A stretch of DNA of 64,000 nucleotides, from NCBI RefSeq assembly GCF_003696215.1, contig NZ_RFFG01000007.1, positions 90,260 to 154,259 of the forward strand. The letters are read 5' to 3'. This DNA is from Actinomadura harenae (GTDB lineage: Bacteria > Actinomycetota > Actinomycetes > Streptosporangiales > Streptosporangiaceae). A model generated the notes under the pieces. It saw nothing but the letters and a program-made list of their open reading frames with translations. It ran no database searches and was not told the origin of the DNA. Below are positions 16,507-24,652 of this stretch, piece after piece (positions within the stretch are counted from its first letter, which is position 1; every line of letters begins with the position of its first letter). Both the position numbers and the translations under genes were made by a program.

Positions 16507-16569
16507 CCGTAAATCCCTACTTTTCAAGTTGACTTTACGGAAAACCTGGGTCACCCTGGATCCGTGACC
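16507..16569 (+). promoter_or_regulatory. paired inverted repeats and TTGACT box before the HEAT-repeat gene
   Basis: CCGTAAA (16507-16513) and TTTACGG (16534-16540) form one dyad, and GGTCAC (16549-16554) with GTGACC (16564-16569) another. A TTGACT -35-like hexamer lies at 16529-16534. No convincing -10 is seen. It is probably the control region of the downstream gene. Confidence 0.35.
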
Positions 16570-16718
16570 GAGCGAACCTCCCTCGTCGCGCGCCGCCACG
16601 TCGACCTCCGACGCCAGGCCAGCGCGCTCTGTTGATCGAGCCTCCGGGCCCGCGCCCCGCCCGCGGCCCGGACGCCACCCGAACAGGACGATCCGCACGG
16701 CTCTGACAGAGGTCCGCC

Positions 16719-17660
16719 ATGTCGCTCTTGCCCACATCCCCGACCCCCGGGGCGCCCGCACGCGTCCTCGAAGTCCAGCGTCTCGACCGTCCCGCGCTCG
16801 CCGATCTCGACCCGTACCTGAGCGATCCCGAGCCCGAGGTGCGCGAGGCCGCGGTCCTCGCGCTCGGCCGCCTGCAGCGCGCCGGGGACGGGACGCGGGA
16901 CGTCGCCGACACCCTGGCCTGGACGCTCGCCGACCCCGACGCCCGCGTCCGGGACGCCGCTGCGGACGCCCTCGGCGACCTGCCCGAGGCCGTCCTCGGC
17001 ACGGACGGCGTGGAGGCGCTGCTGCTCGCCGCCGCCCCCGACCGCGACCGGCGCGTCCGGGACGTCGCGACCACGCTGCTGGCCGCCCTCGTGCGCGCCG
17101 CGAGCGAGCTGTACGCGCAGGGCCTCCAGGAGGACGAGCCGCACATCCGCGTGCAGGCCGTGCTCGGCCTGGTCACCCTGCGCGCGGTGGCCGAGGTCTC
17201 CGAGGCGGCCGACGACCCGGCCCGCGAGGTCCGCGTCGCGGTCGCGGGCGGACTGGCCCGGCTCGCCGAGGAGATCGCGCTGCCCGAACCCGCGCCGTCC
17301 GCCCTCGACCACCTGCTCGCCGACCACGACCCGGTCGTCCGGATGGCGGCCATCGACGCGGTCGGCGAACTCGGCGCGCCCGAGCCCCTCGTCGGACGCG
17401 TCGTCACCGCCACCGCGCACGCGAGCTGGCAGGTCCGCCGCCGCGCGGCCCTCGCGCTCGCGTTCGCCGAGCCGGACGTCGCCGTCCGGCCGCTGGTGCG
17501 CGCGCTCCGCGACCGGATCGTGGACGTCCGGCGCGCCGCCGTCCAGTCCCTCGAGCAGTGGGCCCCGACGCATCCCGAGGTCCTGACCGCGCTCACCGAG
17601 GCGCTCTCGGATTCCGACCCCGGAGTCCGAACCCAGGCGCGGTGGGCGTTGTCCAAGTAG
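16719..17660 (+). CDS. HEAT-repeat protein
   Basis: A 313-residue all-helical repeat protein made of about eight to nine HEAT/PBS-lyase-type units, each with the D-P-x-V-R-x-A-A-x-x-A-L-G pattern (for example SDPEPEVREAAVLALG, ADPDARVRDAAADALG, ADHDPVVRMAAIDAVGELG). No catalytic motif is visible, and the likely role is a protein-binding scaffold. It has no signal peptide, so it should be cytoplasmic. It lies alone between the MFS gene and rsmD, with a long hairpin right after its stop. Confidence 0.8.
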   Translation: MSLLPTSPTPGAPARVLEVQRLDRPALADLDPYLSDPEPEVREAAVLALGRLQRAGDGTRDVADTLAWTLADPDARVRDAAADALGDLPEAVLGTDGVEALLLAAAPDRDRRVRDVATTLLAALVRAASELYAQGLQEDEPHIRVQAVLGLVTLRAVAEVSEAADDPAREVRVAVAGGLARLAEEIALPEPAPSALDHLLADHDPVVRMAAIDAVGELGAPEPLVGRVVTATAHASWQVRRRAALALAFAEPDVAVRPLVRALRDRIVDVRRAAVQSLEQWAPTHPEVLTALTEALSDSDPGVRTQARWALSK

Positions 17661-17675
17661 GGGACGTCATACCGG

Positions 17676-17749
17676 CCGTCCGTGGGCCGCGGTGCGGGCA
17701 GGGAATCTCGGGGTGGGGATCCCCTGCCCGTACCGCGGCCCACGGACGG
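17676..17749. repeat. 74-bp near-perfect inverted repeat (long hairpin)
   Basis: The left arm begins CCGTCCGTGGGCCGCGG and the right arm ends CCGCGGCCCACGGACGG. The arms run about 33 bp with only a few mismatches and a very short centre. It sits between the HEAT-repeat stop and the rsmD start and may terminate the former. It is far longer than an ordinary intrinsic terminator. Confidence 0.85.
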
Positions 17750-17752
17750 TCA

Positions 17753-17758
17753 TACTTT
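17753..17758 (+). promoter_or_regulatory. rsmD: -10 element of rsmD (probable leaderless start)
   Basis: TACTTT lies five bases before the rsmD GTG, with no ribosome site between. The corresponding -35 region would fall inside the right arm of the long hairpin. Confidence 0.4.
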
Positions 17759-17763
17759 GTGCC

Positions 17764-18327
17764 GTGAGCAGGGTTATCGCGGGGAGTGCGGGCGGACGGC
17801 GGTTGGCGGTTCCGGCGGGACGGGACACGCGTCCCACCAGCGACCGGGCACGGGAGGGGCTGTTCTCGACCGTCCAGGCCCTGCTGGGGCCGCTGGACGG
17901 GCTGCGGGCGGCGGACCTGTTCGCCGGGTCGGGGGCCGTCGGGCTGGAGGCGCTGTCGCGGGGCGCCGCGCACGCGCTGCTGGTGGAGTCGCACCCGCGC
18001 GCGGTGAGGATCGTCCGGCAGAACGTCGAGTCGCTGGGACTGCCCGGCGCGCAGGTCGTCGCCGACAAGGTCGAGCGCGTCGTGAAGCGCCCGCCGGACG
18101 CGCCGTACGACCTGGTGTTCGCCGACCCGCCCTACGCGCTCGCGGACGAGGCCGTCGCCGAGATGCTCGAATCCCTCCGCGACAACGGCTGGCTCGCCGA
18201 GGACGCGCTGATCGCCGTCGAACGATCCGTCCGATCGCCCGCTCTGGTGTGGCCCACGGGGTATATGCCGGAACGTGACCGTCGTTACGGCGAAGCCGTA
18301 TTCTGGTACGGGCGAGCCACCGGCTGA
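17764..18327 (+). CDS. rsmD: 16S rRNA (guanine966-N2)-methyltransferase RsmD
   Basis: A 187-residue SAM-dependent methyltransferase. It begins SRVIAGSAGGRRLAVP, as the family does; the SAM-binding loop is ADLFAGSGAVGLEALSRG, and the catalytic DPPY is present in LVFADPPYAL. It modifies G966 of 16S rRNA in the 30S subunit. GTG 17764 is chosen for its match to the family start. The usual neighbour coaD is separated from it here by a penicillin-binding protein gene. Confidence 0.93.
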   Translation: MSRVIAGSAGGRRLAVPAGRDTRPTSDRAREGLFSTVQALLGPLDGLRAADLFAGSGAVGLEALSRGAAHALLVESHPRAVRIVRQNVESLGLPGAQVVADKVERVVKRPPDAPYDLVFADPPYALADEAVAEMLESLRDNGWLAEDALIAVERSVRSPALVWPTGYMPERDRRYGEAVFWYGRATG

Positions 18328-18387
18328 TCCCCCGGTCGGCCAATACCATGGGCCACCGAGGGACGATCTCAGGGGGCAGGGGTCGGT

Positions 18388-19842
18388 ATGAGTTCCGGTG
18401 GGACGAACAAGGCGCTGCGCTGGACCTGGGTGGTCACCCTGGTCTTTGTCCTGGCGCTGATGGCGAACATCACCTACGTCCAGGGGTTCCAGGCGCAGTC
18501 GCTGCGGGACGACCCGCTGAACACGCGCCAGTACGTGAACCGCGACACGATCGACCGGGGGCCGATCGTCGCGGGCGGCGAGCGGATCGCCTGGTCCGAC
18601 GCCGTCGCCAAGGGCCGCTACCAGCGCCACTACAAGGACAGCGCGGCGTTCTCGCCGGTCACCGGCTACTTCTCGATGTACTCGCAGACGCAGCTCGAGG
18701 GCTCCGAGAACCACATCCTGGACGGCACCGACTCGCGCCTGTCGACCACCAGCCTCATCGACCGCCTCCTCGGCCGGAAGGTTCCCGGCGGGACGGTCGA
18801 GACCAGCGTGAACCCGGCCGCCCAGCGGGCCGCCTACCAGGCGCTCGCGGCCAGCGGGGCGCGCCGGGCCGCCGCCGTCGCGCTCGACCCGAAGACCGGT
18901 GCGATCCTGACGCTGGCGTCCTACCCGTCCTACGACGCGAACCAGGTCGCCGTCCCGGACGCCAAGCAGGCGCAGGCCGCGTTCACCCGGCTCAACACCG
19001 ACCCGCTGAAGCCGCTGCTCAGCAAGGCGACCGGCGAGCTCTTCCCGCCCGGATCGACGTTCAAGACCGTCGTGGCCTCGGCCGACCTGGCCGCGGGCGC
19101 GACCAAGGACACCGCCGTCCGCGCCGGGCGCAGCTACCAGCCGCGCGGCGCCGGGCAGCCGATCAACAACGACGCCGGGGACATCGGGGGCGTGTGCGAC
19201 AACGCCTCCATCCCGCTGATCACGGCGTACGCGCAGTCCTGCAACACCACGTTCGCGTTCCTGGGGGCCGAGCAGCCGGGGAACGGCGGGGTGTCCGACC
19301 AGGCGGCGAAGTACGGCTTCTACAAGAAGATCGAGTACGACAAGGGCCTGTCCAGCGCGGTCAGCTCGTTCCCGAAGACCGACCAGCCGTCGCTGAGCGC
19401 GCTCGGCTCGATCGGGCAGGGCAGCACGGTCGCGACGCCGTTGCAGATGGCGATGGTCGCCGCCGCGGTCGTCAACGACGGCAAGGTGATGCGTCCCTCC
19501 CTGGTGAACAAGCTGCGCGGCGCGGACGGATCGGTCGTCCAGGGCGCGACCCGCCAGGTGCTCGGCCAGGCGCTCTCCGCGGACCAGGCGAGTGAGATGC
19601 GCGACATGATGCGTGAGGTCGTCCGGTCCGGCACGGGTAAGACCCTTCAGGGGACGTCCGTCGGCGGCGGCAAGACCGGCACCGCCGATATCCAGGGCGT
19701 CGCCTACAACGATCGCTGGTTCATCGGCTTCGGCCCGGGACCGAGCGCCAAGTACGCCGTCGCCGTCATGACCGAGGCGAAGGGGTACGGCATCGAGTCC
19801 GGCCCGATCGCCGCCAAGATCATCGATGCCTTGGGCGGCTGA
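18388..19842 (+). CDS. class B penicillin-binding protein (PbpA/FtsI-like transpeptidase)
   Basis: A 484-residue protein with one N-terminal membrane anchor (residues about 11-30) and an external transpeptidase domain that cross-links peptidoglycan. Active-site motifs are all present: SxxK in PPGSTFKTV (Ser223, Lys226), SxN in QSCNTTFAF, and KTG in GGGKTGTADI. In actinobacteria pbpA is usually beside rodA and pknA/pknB. Here it stands alone between rsmD and coaD, so this may be a paralog with a specialised role such as sporulation or hyphal growth. ATG 18388 follows a G-rich ribosome site. Confidence 0.92.
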   Translation: MSSGGTNKALRWTWVVTLVFVLALMANITYVQGFQAQSLRDDPLNTRQYVNRDTIDRGPIVAGGERIAWSDAVAKGRYQRHYKDSAAFSPVTGYFSMYSQTQLEGSENHILDGTDSRLSTTSLIDRLLGRKVPGGTVETSVNPAAQRAAYQALAASGARRAAAVALDPKTGAILTLASYPSYDANQVAVPDAKQAQAAFTRLNTDPLKPLLSKATGELFPPGSTFKTVVASADLAAGATKDTAVRAGRSYQPRGAGQPINNDAGDIGGVCDNASIPLITAYAQSCNTTFAFLGAEQPGNGGVSDQAAKYGFYKKIEYDKGLSSAVSSFPKTDQPSLSALGSIGQGSTVATPLQMAMVAAAVVNDGKVMRPSLVNKLRGADGSVVQGATRQVLGQALSADQASEMRDMMREVVRSGTGKTLQGTSVGGGKTGTADIQGVAYNDRWFIGFGPGPSAKYAVAVMTEAKGYGIESGPIAAKIIDALGG

Positions 19843-19965
19843 CCTGGGGATCCGTCCCGCTCGCCCGGCCCGGCCGGTGAGCCCGCGCCCCGGTCGCGGG
19901 CGCGTCGCGGGCGGTTTGGTACGGTCGCGCCGCAGTCGTCCCCGCCCGAAGGATGGAGCCGTCTC

Positions 19966-20445
19966 ATGCGCCGTGTCGTCTGCCCCGGCTCGTTCGATCC
20001 CGTGACCAACGGCCACCTCGACATCATCAGCCGCGCGTCCCGCCTCTTCGACGAGGTGGTGGTCGCCGTCCTGATCAACAAGACCAAGCAGGGCCTGTTC
20101 ACCGTCGACGAGCGGATGGAACTGCTCGGTGAGGTCACCAAGGAGTACGGCAACGTCCGGATCGACTCCTGGCACGGGCTGCTCGTCGACTTCTGCAAGG
20201 TCAACGACATCCCCGTGATCGTCAAGGGCCTGCGCGCGGTCAGCGACTACGAGTACGAGCTCCAGATGGCCCAGATGAACCACCGGATGGCGGGCGTGGA
20301 GACCATGTTCATGTCCACCAACCCGCTCTACTCCTACCTGTCGTCCTCCCTCATGAAGGAGGTCGTCAAGTTCGGCGGGGACGTGTCGGGGCTCGTCCCG
20401 GAGCTCGTCCACGACCGCCTGGCCGAACGCCTCCGCCCGTCCTGA
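19966..20445 (+). CDS. coaD: phosphopantetheine adenylyltransferase CoaD
   Basis: A 159-residue nucleotidyltransferase that makes dephospho-CoA from 4'-phosphopantetheine and ATP. The signature PGSFDPVTNGH (the HxGH-type motif, with TNGH) is at the N-terminus, and the C-terminal YSYLSSSLMKEV resembles the ISSTLVREV motif. ATG 19966 has GGAG about eight bases upstream, and a TACGGT -10-like box lies further up. It is followed by a short repeat tract and yceD. Confidence 0.96.
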   Translation: MRRVVCPGSFDPVTNGHLDIISRASRLFDEVVVAVLINKTKQGLFTVDERMELLGEVTKEYGNVRIDSWHGLLVDFCKVNDIPVIVKGLRAVSDYEYELQMAQMNHRMAGVETMFMSTNPLYSYLSSSLMKEVVKFGGDVSGLVPELVHDRLAERLRPS

Positions 20446-20456
20446 AGCCGCTCTCA

Positions 20457-20510
20457 GGGCCGGTTCGGGGCCGGTTCGGGGGCGGTTCAAGGCCGGTTCA
20501 GGGCTGGTTT
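20457..20510. repeat. five imperfect GGCCGGTTC repeats
   Basis: Five degenerate 11-12-bp units built on GGCCGGTTCGGG lie directly downstream of coaD. They are non-coding and their role is unknown. Confidence 0.75.
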
Positions 20511-20568
20511 CGCGACCCTCCCGAGGCCGCTCGGGGCGGTCTGACGAGGCCGAACGGGACCCTCTGAG

Positions 20569-20597
20569 TTGGGTGAACGCCCCCGGTCGGATACCCT
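20569..20597 (+). promoter_or_regulatory. promoter of the yceD-rpmF unit
   Basis: -35-like TTGGGT (20569-20574) and -10-like TACCCT (20592-20597) are separated by 17 bases, an optimal spacing. They lie 35 bases before the yceD ATG. Confidence 0.45.
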
Positions 20598-20632
20598 GGG
20601 ACATCGGCCAGGAACGACGGTCGCGATTCGCC

Positions 20633-21217
20633 ATGCCTCACGAAAGCAGGAAAGCTCTGTCCCGCAACGAACCCGCGCAAAGCCCGCTCGTGCTCGACAC
20701 CCGAGCCCTCAGCCGGCAGCCGGGGTCCGAGCGGCGGGAGCACCTCACCGTGCCGGCTCCGGAGAATTTCGGCATCGAGATGGTGCGAGTGCCCGAGGGT
20801 GCGCCGATGGAGCTGGACATCCGGCTCGAGTCGGTGCTCGAGGGCGTTCTCGTCACCGGAACGGCACGGGTACCCCTCGAAGGGGAGTGCGCACGCTGCC
20901 TGGACCCGATCGCCTCGGACTTCGAGGCGAACTTCCAGGAGCTCTTCGTTTATCCTGACACCCGCTCCGGTGGGAACGCAGGCGACGACGAGCTCCGCCT
21001 CGAGGACGACCTGCTCGCCCTCGAGCCGGTGCTCCGGGACGCGGTGGTCCTCCAACTGCCGCTGTCGCCGCTGTGCCAGGACGACTGTCCTGGCCTGTGT
21101 CCGGAGTGCGGTGTAAGGCTGGCGGACGCCGGGCCCGACCACCACCACGACGCCGCCGACCCCCGGTGGGCGGCGCTCGGATCCATCGACCTACAACGAG
21201 GAAAGCAGGAGGGCTGA
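20633..21217 (+). CDS. yceD: YceD/DUF177 family protein
   Basis: A 194-residue protein of the DUF177 family, found almost always directly upstream of rpmF and thought to act in 23S rRNA or large-subunit metabolism. It has the family core [13 protein letters not shown] and a cysteine cluster ([13 protein letters not shown]) that probably binds zinc. ATG 20633 is taken because no better-supported in-frame start exists; the ribosome site is weak, so the start is uncertain. Two bases separate its stop from the rpmF start, confirming a joint operon. Confidence 0.9.
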   Translation: MPHESRKALSRNEPAQSPLVLDTRALSRQPGSERREHLTVPAPENFGIEMVRVPEGAPMELDIRLESVLEGVLVTGTARVPLEGECARCLDPIASDFEANFQELFVYPDTRSGGNAGDDELRLEDDLLALEPVLRDAVVLQLPLSPLCQDDCPGLCPECGVRLADAGPDHHHDAADPRWAALGSIDLQRGKQEG

Positions 21218-21218
21218 A

Positions 21219-21398
21219 GTGGCCGTCCCGAAGCGGAAGAAGTCGCGCAGCAACACGCGGCACCGTCGTTCGCAGTGGAAGACCGCTGCCCCGACCCTGG
21301 TCGAGTGCCCGACCTGCCGTGACACCAAGCTGCCGCACACCGCGTGCCAGACGTGCGGCACCTACGACCGGCGTCAGGTCATCGCGCCGTCGGCCTGA
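21219..21398 (+). CDS. rpmF: 50S ribosomal protein L32 (zinc-binding)
   Basis: A 59-residue ribosomal protein, starting [19 protein letters not shown]. It contains the four zinc-ligand cysteines as CPTC and CQTC. The GTG start at 21219 has GGAGG about six bases upstream. It is cotranscribed with yceD. Confidence 0.96.
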   Translation: MAVPKRKKSRSNTRHRRSQWKTAAPTLVECPTCRDTKLPHTACQTCGTYDRRQVIAPSA

Positions 21399-21418
21399 CG
21401 ACGCGAACTCGTCGTAAC

Positions 21419-21457
21419 CGGGGGGCGGTCTCGCGTGCTGAACGCGGCCGCCCCTCA
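21419..21457 (+). terminator. rpmF: hairpin after rpmF
   Basis: GGGGCGG pairs with CCGCCCC around inner CGCGT/ACGCG. There is no clear T-run. The rest of the roughly 300-bp gap to rnc shows no gene or strong motif. Confidence 0.5.
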
Positions 21458-21694
21458 CGGTTCCCCGGGACCCGCGCCGGCATCCGCCGCCGCGGTCCGG
21501 GGACCGGCCACCCGGGCGCGTCGCGCCAGCGTGGTGACCGGCCGAGGCCGGGGCCCGGAGCCGTGGTGCACGCCGGGAACATTCCCACCGGCGCGCACCT
21601 CGCTTTCGCGGACCCGCCTTCGTCGCCCCTCGCCGCCGCGCGCGCCGTCCACAGGGCAGCCGTCCGAGGCTGTCCCGCCAGGCGAGGAGGGCCT

Positions 21695-22549
21695 GTGAGC
21701 GGCAAGAAGGACCGTCCCAACCCGGGCAGCGCCGAGCTGGTCTCGGCACTGCAGGTCGAGGTCACGCCCGACCTGCTGGAGCGGGCGCTGACGCACCGTT
21801 CGTACGCCTACGAGAACGGCGGCCTGCCGACCAACGAGCGCCTGGAGTTCCTCGGCGACTCGGTGCTCGGGCTGGTCGTCACCGACACCCTGTTCCGCGG
21901 CCACCCGGACCTGCCCGAGGGCCAGCTCGCCAAGCTCCGCGCCGCCGTGGTGAACATGCGCGCCCTCGCGGGCGTCGCGCGCGAGCTCGGCGTCGGCCGG
22001 CACATCCGGCTCGGCCGGGGCGAGGAGGGCACCGGCGGGCGGGACAAGTCGTCCATCCTCGCCGACACCCTCGAGGCGCTGATCGGCGCCGTCTACCTCG
22101 ACCGCGGCCTGGACGAGGCGTCCGCGCTGGTCCACCGGCTGTTCGACGCGCTGATCACCCGCTCGGCGGGCCTCGGCGCGGGCCTGGACTGGAAGACCTC
22201 GCTCCAGGAGCTCACCGCCGTGGAGGAGCTCGGCGTCCCCGAGTACCACGTGGCCGAGTCCGGCCCCGACCACCAGAAGACGTTCCGCGCCTCGGTGCGG
22301 GTCGGCGGCACGGCCTACGGATCCGGCGAGGGCCGGTCCAAGAAGGAGGCCGAGCAGCACGCCGCCGAGGCCGCCTGGCACGCCATCCGCGAGACCGTCG
22401 TCCAGCGGGAGGGCGGCACCGCCAAGGATGACGGCGCCGCCAAGAACGACGGCGCCGCCAAGCATGACGGCACTGCCGAGAACGATGACGTGTCCACGAA
22501 GGACGGCGAGGGGAAGGGCGGCGCCGCGGCCGCTGTCGCCGGTGCCTGA
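21695..22549 (+). CDS. rnc: ribonuclease III
   Basis: A 284-residue dsRNA endonuclease for rRNA and mRNA processing. The catalytic signature [15 protein letters not shown] is present, as are the second acidic site in [14 protein letters not shown] and a C-terminal dsRNA-binding domain (WKTSLQELT ... [14 protein letters not shown]). GTG 21695 follows GAGGAGG. Beyond the normal family end there is an acidic/alanine tail of about 45 residues, including four six-residue repeats ([12 protein letters not shown] and variants). The stop overlaps the mutM start. Confidence 0.96.
   Translation: MSGKKDRPNPGSAELVSALQVEVTPDLLERALTHRSYAYENGGLPTNERLEFLGDSVLGLVVTDTLFRGHPDLPEGQLAKLRAAVVNMRALAGVARELGVGRHIRLGRGEEGTGGRDKSSILADTLEALIGAVYLDRGLDEASALVHRLFDALITRSAGLGAGLDWKTSLQELTAVEELGVPEYHVAESGPDHQKTFRASVRVGGTAYGSGEGRSKKEAEQHAAEAAWHAIRETVVQREGGTAKDDGAAKNDGAAKHDGTAENDDVSTKDGEGKGGAAAAVAGA
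22415..22486 (+). repeat. rnc: four in-frame 18-bp repeats in the rnc tail
   Basis: Four 18-bp units encode G-[TA]-A-[KE]-x-D/N-type hexapeptides after the dsRNA-binding domain. The repeats keep frame, so copy number could vary without harming the enzyme. Confidence 0.85.
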
Positions 22550-23444
22550 GCTTCCCGAGGTCGAGGTCGTCCGGCGCGGGCTGGACCGCTGGGTGACCGG
22601 GCGGACGGTCGCGTCCGCCGAGGTCCTGCACCCCCGCGCCGTCCGGCGGCACGGGGAGGGCCCGGCCGACTTCGCCGGACGCCTGGCCGGACGCGTCGTC
22701 ACCGAACCGAGGCGGCGCGGCAAGTACCTGTGGCTGCCCCTGCGCGGCGACGGCCCGTCGGACGCCCCGGATCACGAGCCCACCGAGGCGCTGCTCGCCC
22801 ATCTCGGCATGAGCGGGCAGCTCCTGGTGGGGGAGCCGGACCGGGAGCGCCACAAGCACCTGCGCGTCCGGGTGACGTTCACCGACGACGGGTCCGACCT
22901 GCGGTTCGTCGACCGGCGCACCTTCGGGCACCTGCTGGTCGCCGACCTCGTCCCGTCGCGGGTGGGCGACCCGGTGCCCGAGCCGGTCGCGCACATCGCC
23001 CCCGACCCGCTGGAGGACGCCTTCGACGAGGAGGCGTTCTTCGCGGCGCTGCGCCGCAAGCGCACCGGCGTCAAGCGGGCGCTGCTCGACCAGTCGCTGA
23101 TCAGCGGCGTCGGCAACATCTACGCCGACGAGGCGCTGTGGCGGTCCCGGCTGCACTGGGCGCGTCCCACCGAGACGCTGACGCGCGCCGAGGCGGCCCG
23201 GGTGCTGGAGGCCGCGCGCGGGGTGATGAGCGAGGCGCTCGCGGTCGGCGGGACGTCCTTCGATGCCCTGTACGTCGACGTCAATGGTGACAGCGGCTAC
23301 TTCGAGCGGTCCCTGGACGCCTACGGGCGCGAGGACGAGCCGTGCCGCCGCTGCGGAACCCCCATCCGCCGGGACGAGTTCATGAACCGCTCGTCCTTCA
23401 GCTGCCCGACCTGCCAGCCGCGCCCGCGCCGGGCGCGCTACTGA
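22542..23444 (+). CDS. mutM: formamidopyrimidine-DNA glycosylase MutM (Fpg)
   Basis: A 300-residue base-excision repair enzyme that removes 8-oxoguanine and opens the DNA with its N-terminal proline. After the initiator comes [13 protein letters not shown] with the catalytic Pro and Glu. The H2TH helix region is seen in [20 protein letters not shown], and the zinc finger is CRRCG...CPTC at the C-terminus. GTG 22542 gives the required Pro2 and overlaps the rnc stop, implying coupled translation. Confidence 0.96.
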   Translation: MPELPEVEVVRRGLDRWVTGRTVASAEVLHPRAVRRHGEGPADFAGRLAGRVVTEPRRRGKYLWLPLRGDGPSDAPDHEPTEALLAHLGMSGQLLVGEPDRERHKHLRVRVTFTDDGSDLRFVDRRTFGHLLVADLVPSRVGDPVPEPVAHIAPDPLEDAFDEEAFFAALRRKRTGVKRALLDQSLISGVGNIYADEALWRSRLHWARPTETLTRAEAARVLEAARGVMSEALAVGGTSFDALYVDVNGDSGYFERSLDAYGREDEPCRRCGTPIRRDEFMNRSSFSCPTCQPRPRRARY

Positions 23445-23500
23445 GACGGCGCTACTGAGACGGCGCTTCCGAGGTGGCGCCACCGAGACCGGGAGACGAG

Positions 23501-23809
23501 ATGTCGGACGAACCGGACGTGCGGCTGACCGCGTGGGTGCGCGGTCACGTCCAGGGGGTCGGGTTCCGCTGGTGGGTGCGGGCCCGCGCGTTGGAGCTGG
23601 GGCTCGTGGGGAGCGCGTCGAATCTGCGGGACGGCCGCGTCGAGGTGAACGCCGAAGGTCCGCGTACGGCCTGTGACCGGCTGCTGGAGCTGCTCCGGCC
23701 CGACGCCCGGCCCGAATCGGGGCTTCCGGCGCGTCCGGGACGCGTGGCCTCGGTGGTGGAGCGGTGGAGCGAGCCGCGTGGTGGGGTCTCCGGTTTCGAG
23801 GAACGCTGA
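23501..23809 (+). CDS. acylphosphatase
   Basis: A 102-residue enzyme that hydrolyses acyl phosphates. The phosphate-binding loop with catalytic Arg is [12 protein letters not shown], and the catalytic Asn is in [16 protein letters not shown] 23501 has GGGAG upstream; a GTG at 23474 is possible but less likely. An acylphosphatase gene between mutM and smc is common in actinobacteria. Confidence 0.93.
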   Translation: MSDEPDVRLTAWVRGHVQGVGFRWWVRARALELGLVGSASNLRDGRVEVNAEGPRTACDRLLELLRPDARPESGLPARPGRVASVVERWSEPRGGVSGFEER

Positions 23810-23987
23810 CCGGGTAGGGAATTCCGGTTTGATCCTGCTAAACTGGGGACGACAGGTTGTTACCGGCCTGTGATGTCCGTCTTGACCAGGACTCGTGCCG
23901 GTGCGACTCTAGATGATACGCGCACCGAATCCAGTTACTTCCCGTGCGCGATTCCTGCTGGTTACTCAGCGTGGAGGACCCTTAGTC

Positions 23988-24185
23988 ATGGCGAAGGCTC
24001 TACTCGGCCACGTCGGCGGTCCCGACCCCCGGATGGTCGCGGAGATGCGGCGCCTGCAGCAGCGCGTACGTGATCTGGAGGCCGAGCTCGTCCGGCTCCA
24101 GGAGGAGAACGACGCGCTCGCGACGGCCGCCGAGGGCGACATGGTGTCGCTCGGAGTGAAGGATCGCGAACCGGCGCTGACCTGA
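23988..24185 (+). CDS. small conserved coiled-coil protein
   Basis: A 65-residue protein, MAKALLGHVGGPDPRMVAEM onward, then a heptad-rich helix (RRLQQRVRDLEAELVRLQEE) and a short acidic tail. Very similar small proteins are annotated as hypothetical in Streptomyces upstream of smc. ATG 23988 is preceded by GGAGG at a somewhat long spacing. The coiled coil suggests dimerisation or protein binding; no function is known. A TTGACC box lies about 105 bases upstream, and a terminator follows. Confidence 0.8.
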   Translation: MAKALLGHVGGPDPRMVAEMRRLQQRVRDLEAELVRLQEENDALATAAEGDMVSLGVKDREPALT

Positions 24186-24216
24186 TCGGCGCCGCTTTTT
24201 CATGTCAGTCAAGGCA

Positions 24217-24252
24217 GGGACGCCGTTTCCCATGGCGTCCCTTGTTCTTTCC
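24217..24252 (+). terminator. terminator after the small coiled-coil gene
   Basis: GGGACGCC (24217-24224) and GGCGTCCC (24234-24241) form a stem with a nine-base loop, followed by TTGTTCTTT. Confidence 0.75.
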
Positions 24253-24652
24253 CGCAGTGCCCTCGGCCCCTGATTCGGACTTCTTGACCTGCATTTGGGG
24301 ATAGGCCCGTTTCTCGGACGCCGGTGGGCGCCGTGGCTGCCGCAGTCCAGCACGATGTCCACCGGCGCGCCCGGCTCCCGGGCGTGCCTTCGGGCTGTCC
24401 GGCGAGGCCCCTGGCCGCCGGGTCGGCGTGGCGTGATGTGGCCGATCGCGGCATATTGGCGGCACTTCGGCGGAGAACGGCCGCGCGGATGCGGGGTCCC
24501 GGCGTCCTCTGCCGGTATCGTTCGACAGGCTCGCGGGCGTTCGCCCGGCGGGCCACGGGGGTGAGCGAGCCCGCCCGGCGCCGTCCGGCGCGACGCGACA
24601 TGACGCGATGTGCCGCTCCCCGACCGCGAACCCGGAGGAGGACGGCGAGCGC
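24253..24652. other. non-coding region before smc
   Basis: About 400 bases without a supported gene. It holds a TTGACC hexamer at 24284 with no good -10, and a TATCGT box at 24516 that may be the -10 of smc. No strong palindrome was seen. Confidence 0.6.

Noticed and set aside
24253..24652. Possible additional gene before smc
   Set aside because: The frames there are antisense or Arg-rich nonsense; none has a ribosome site or domain-like sequence.
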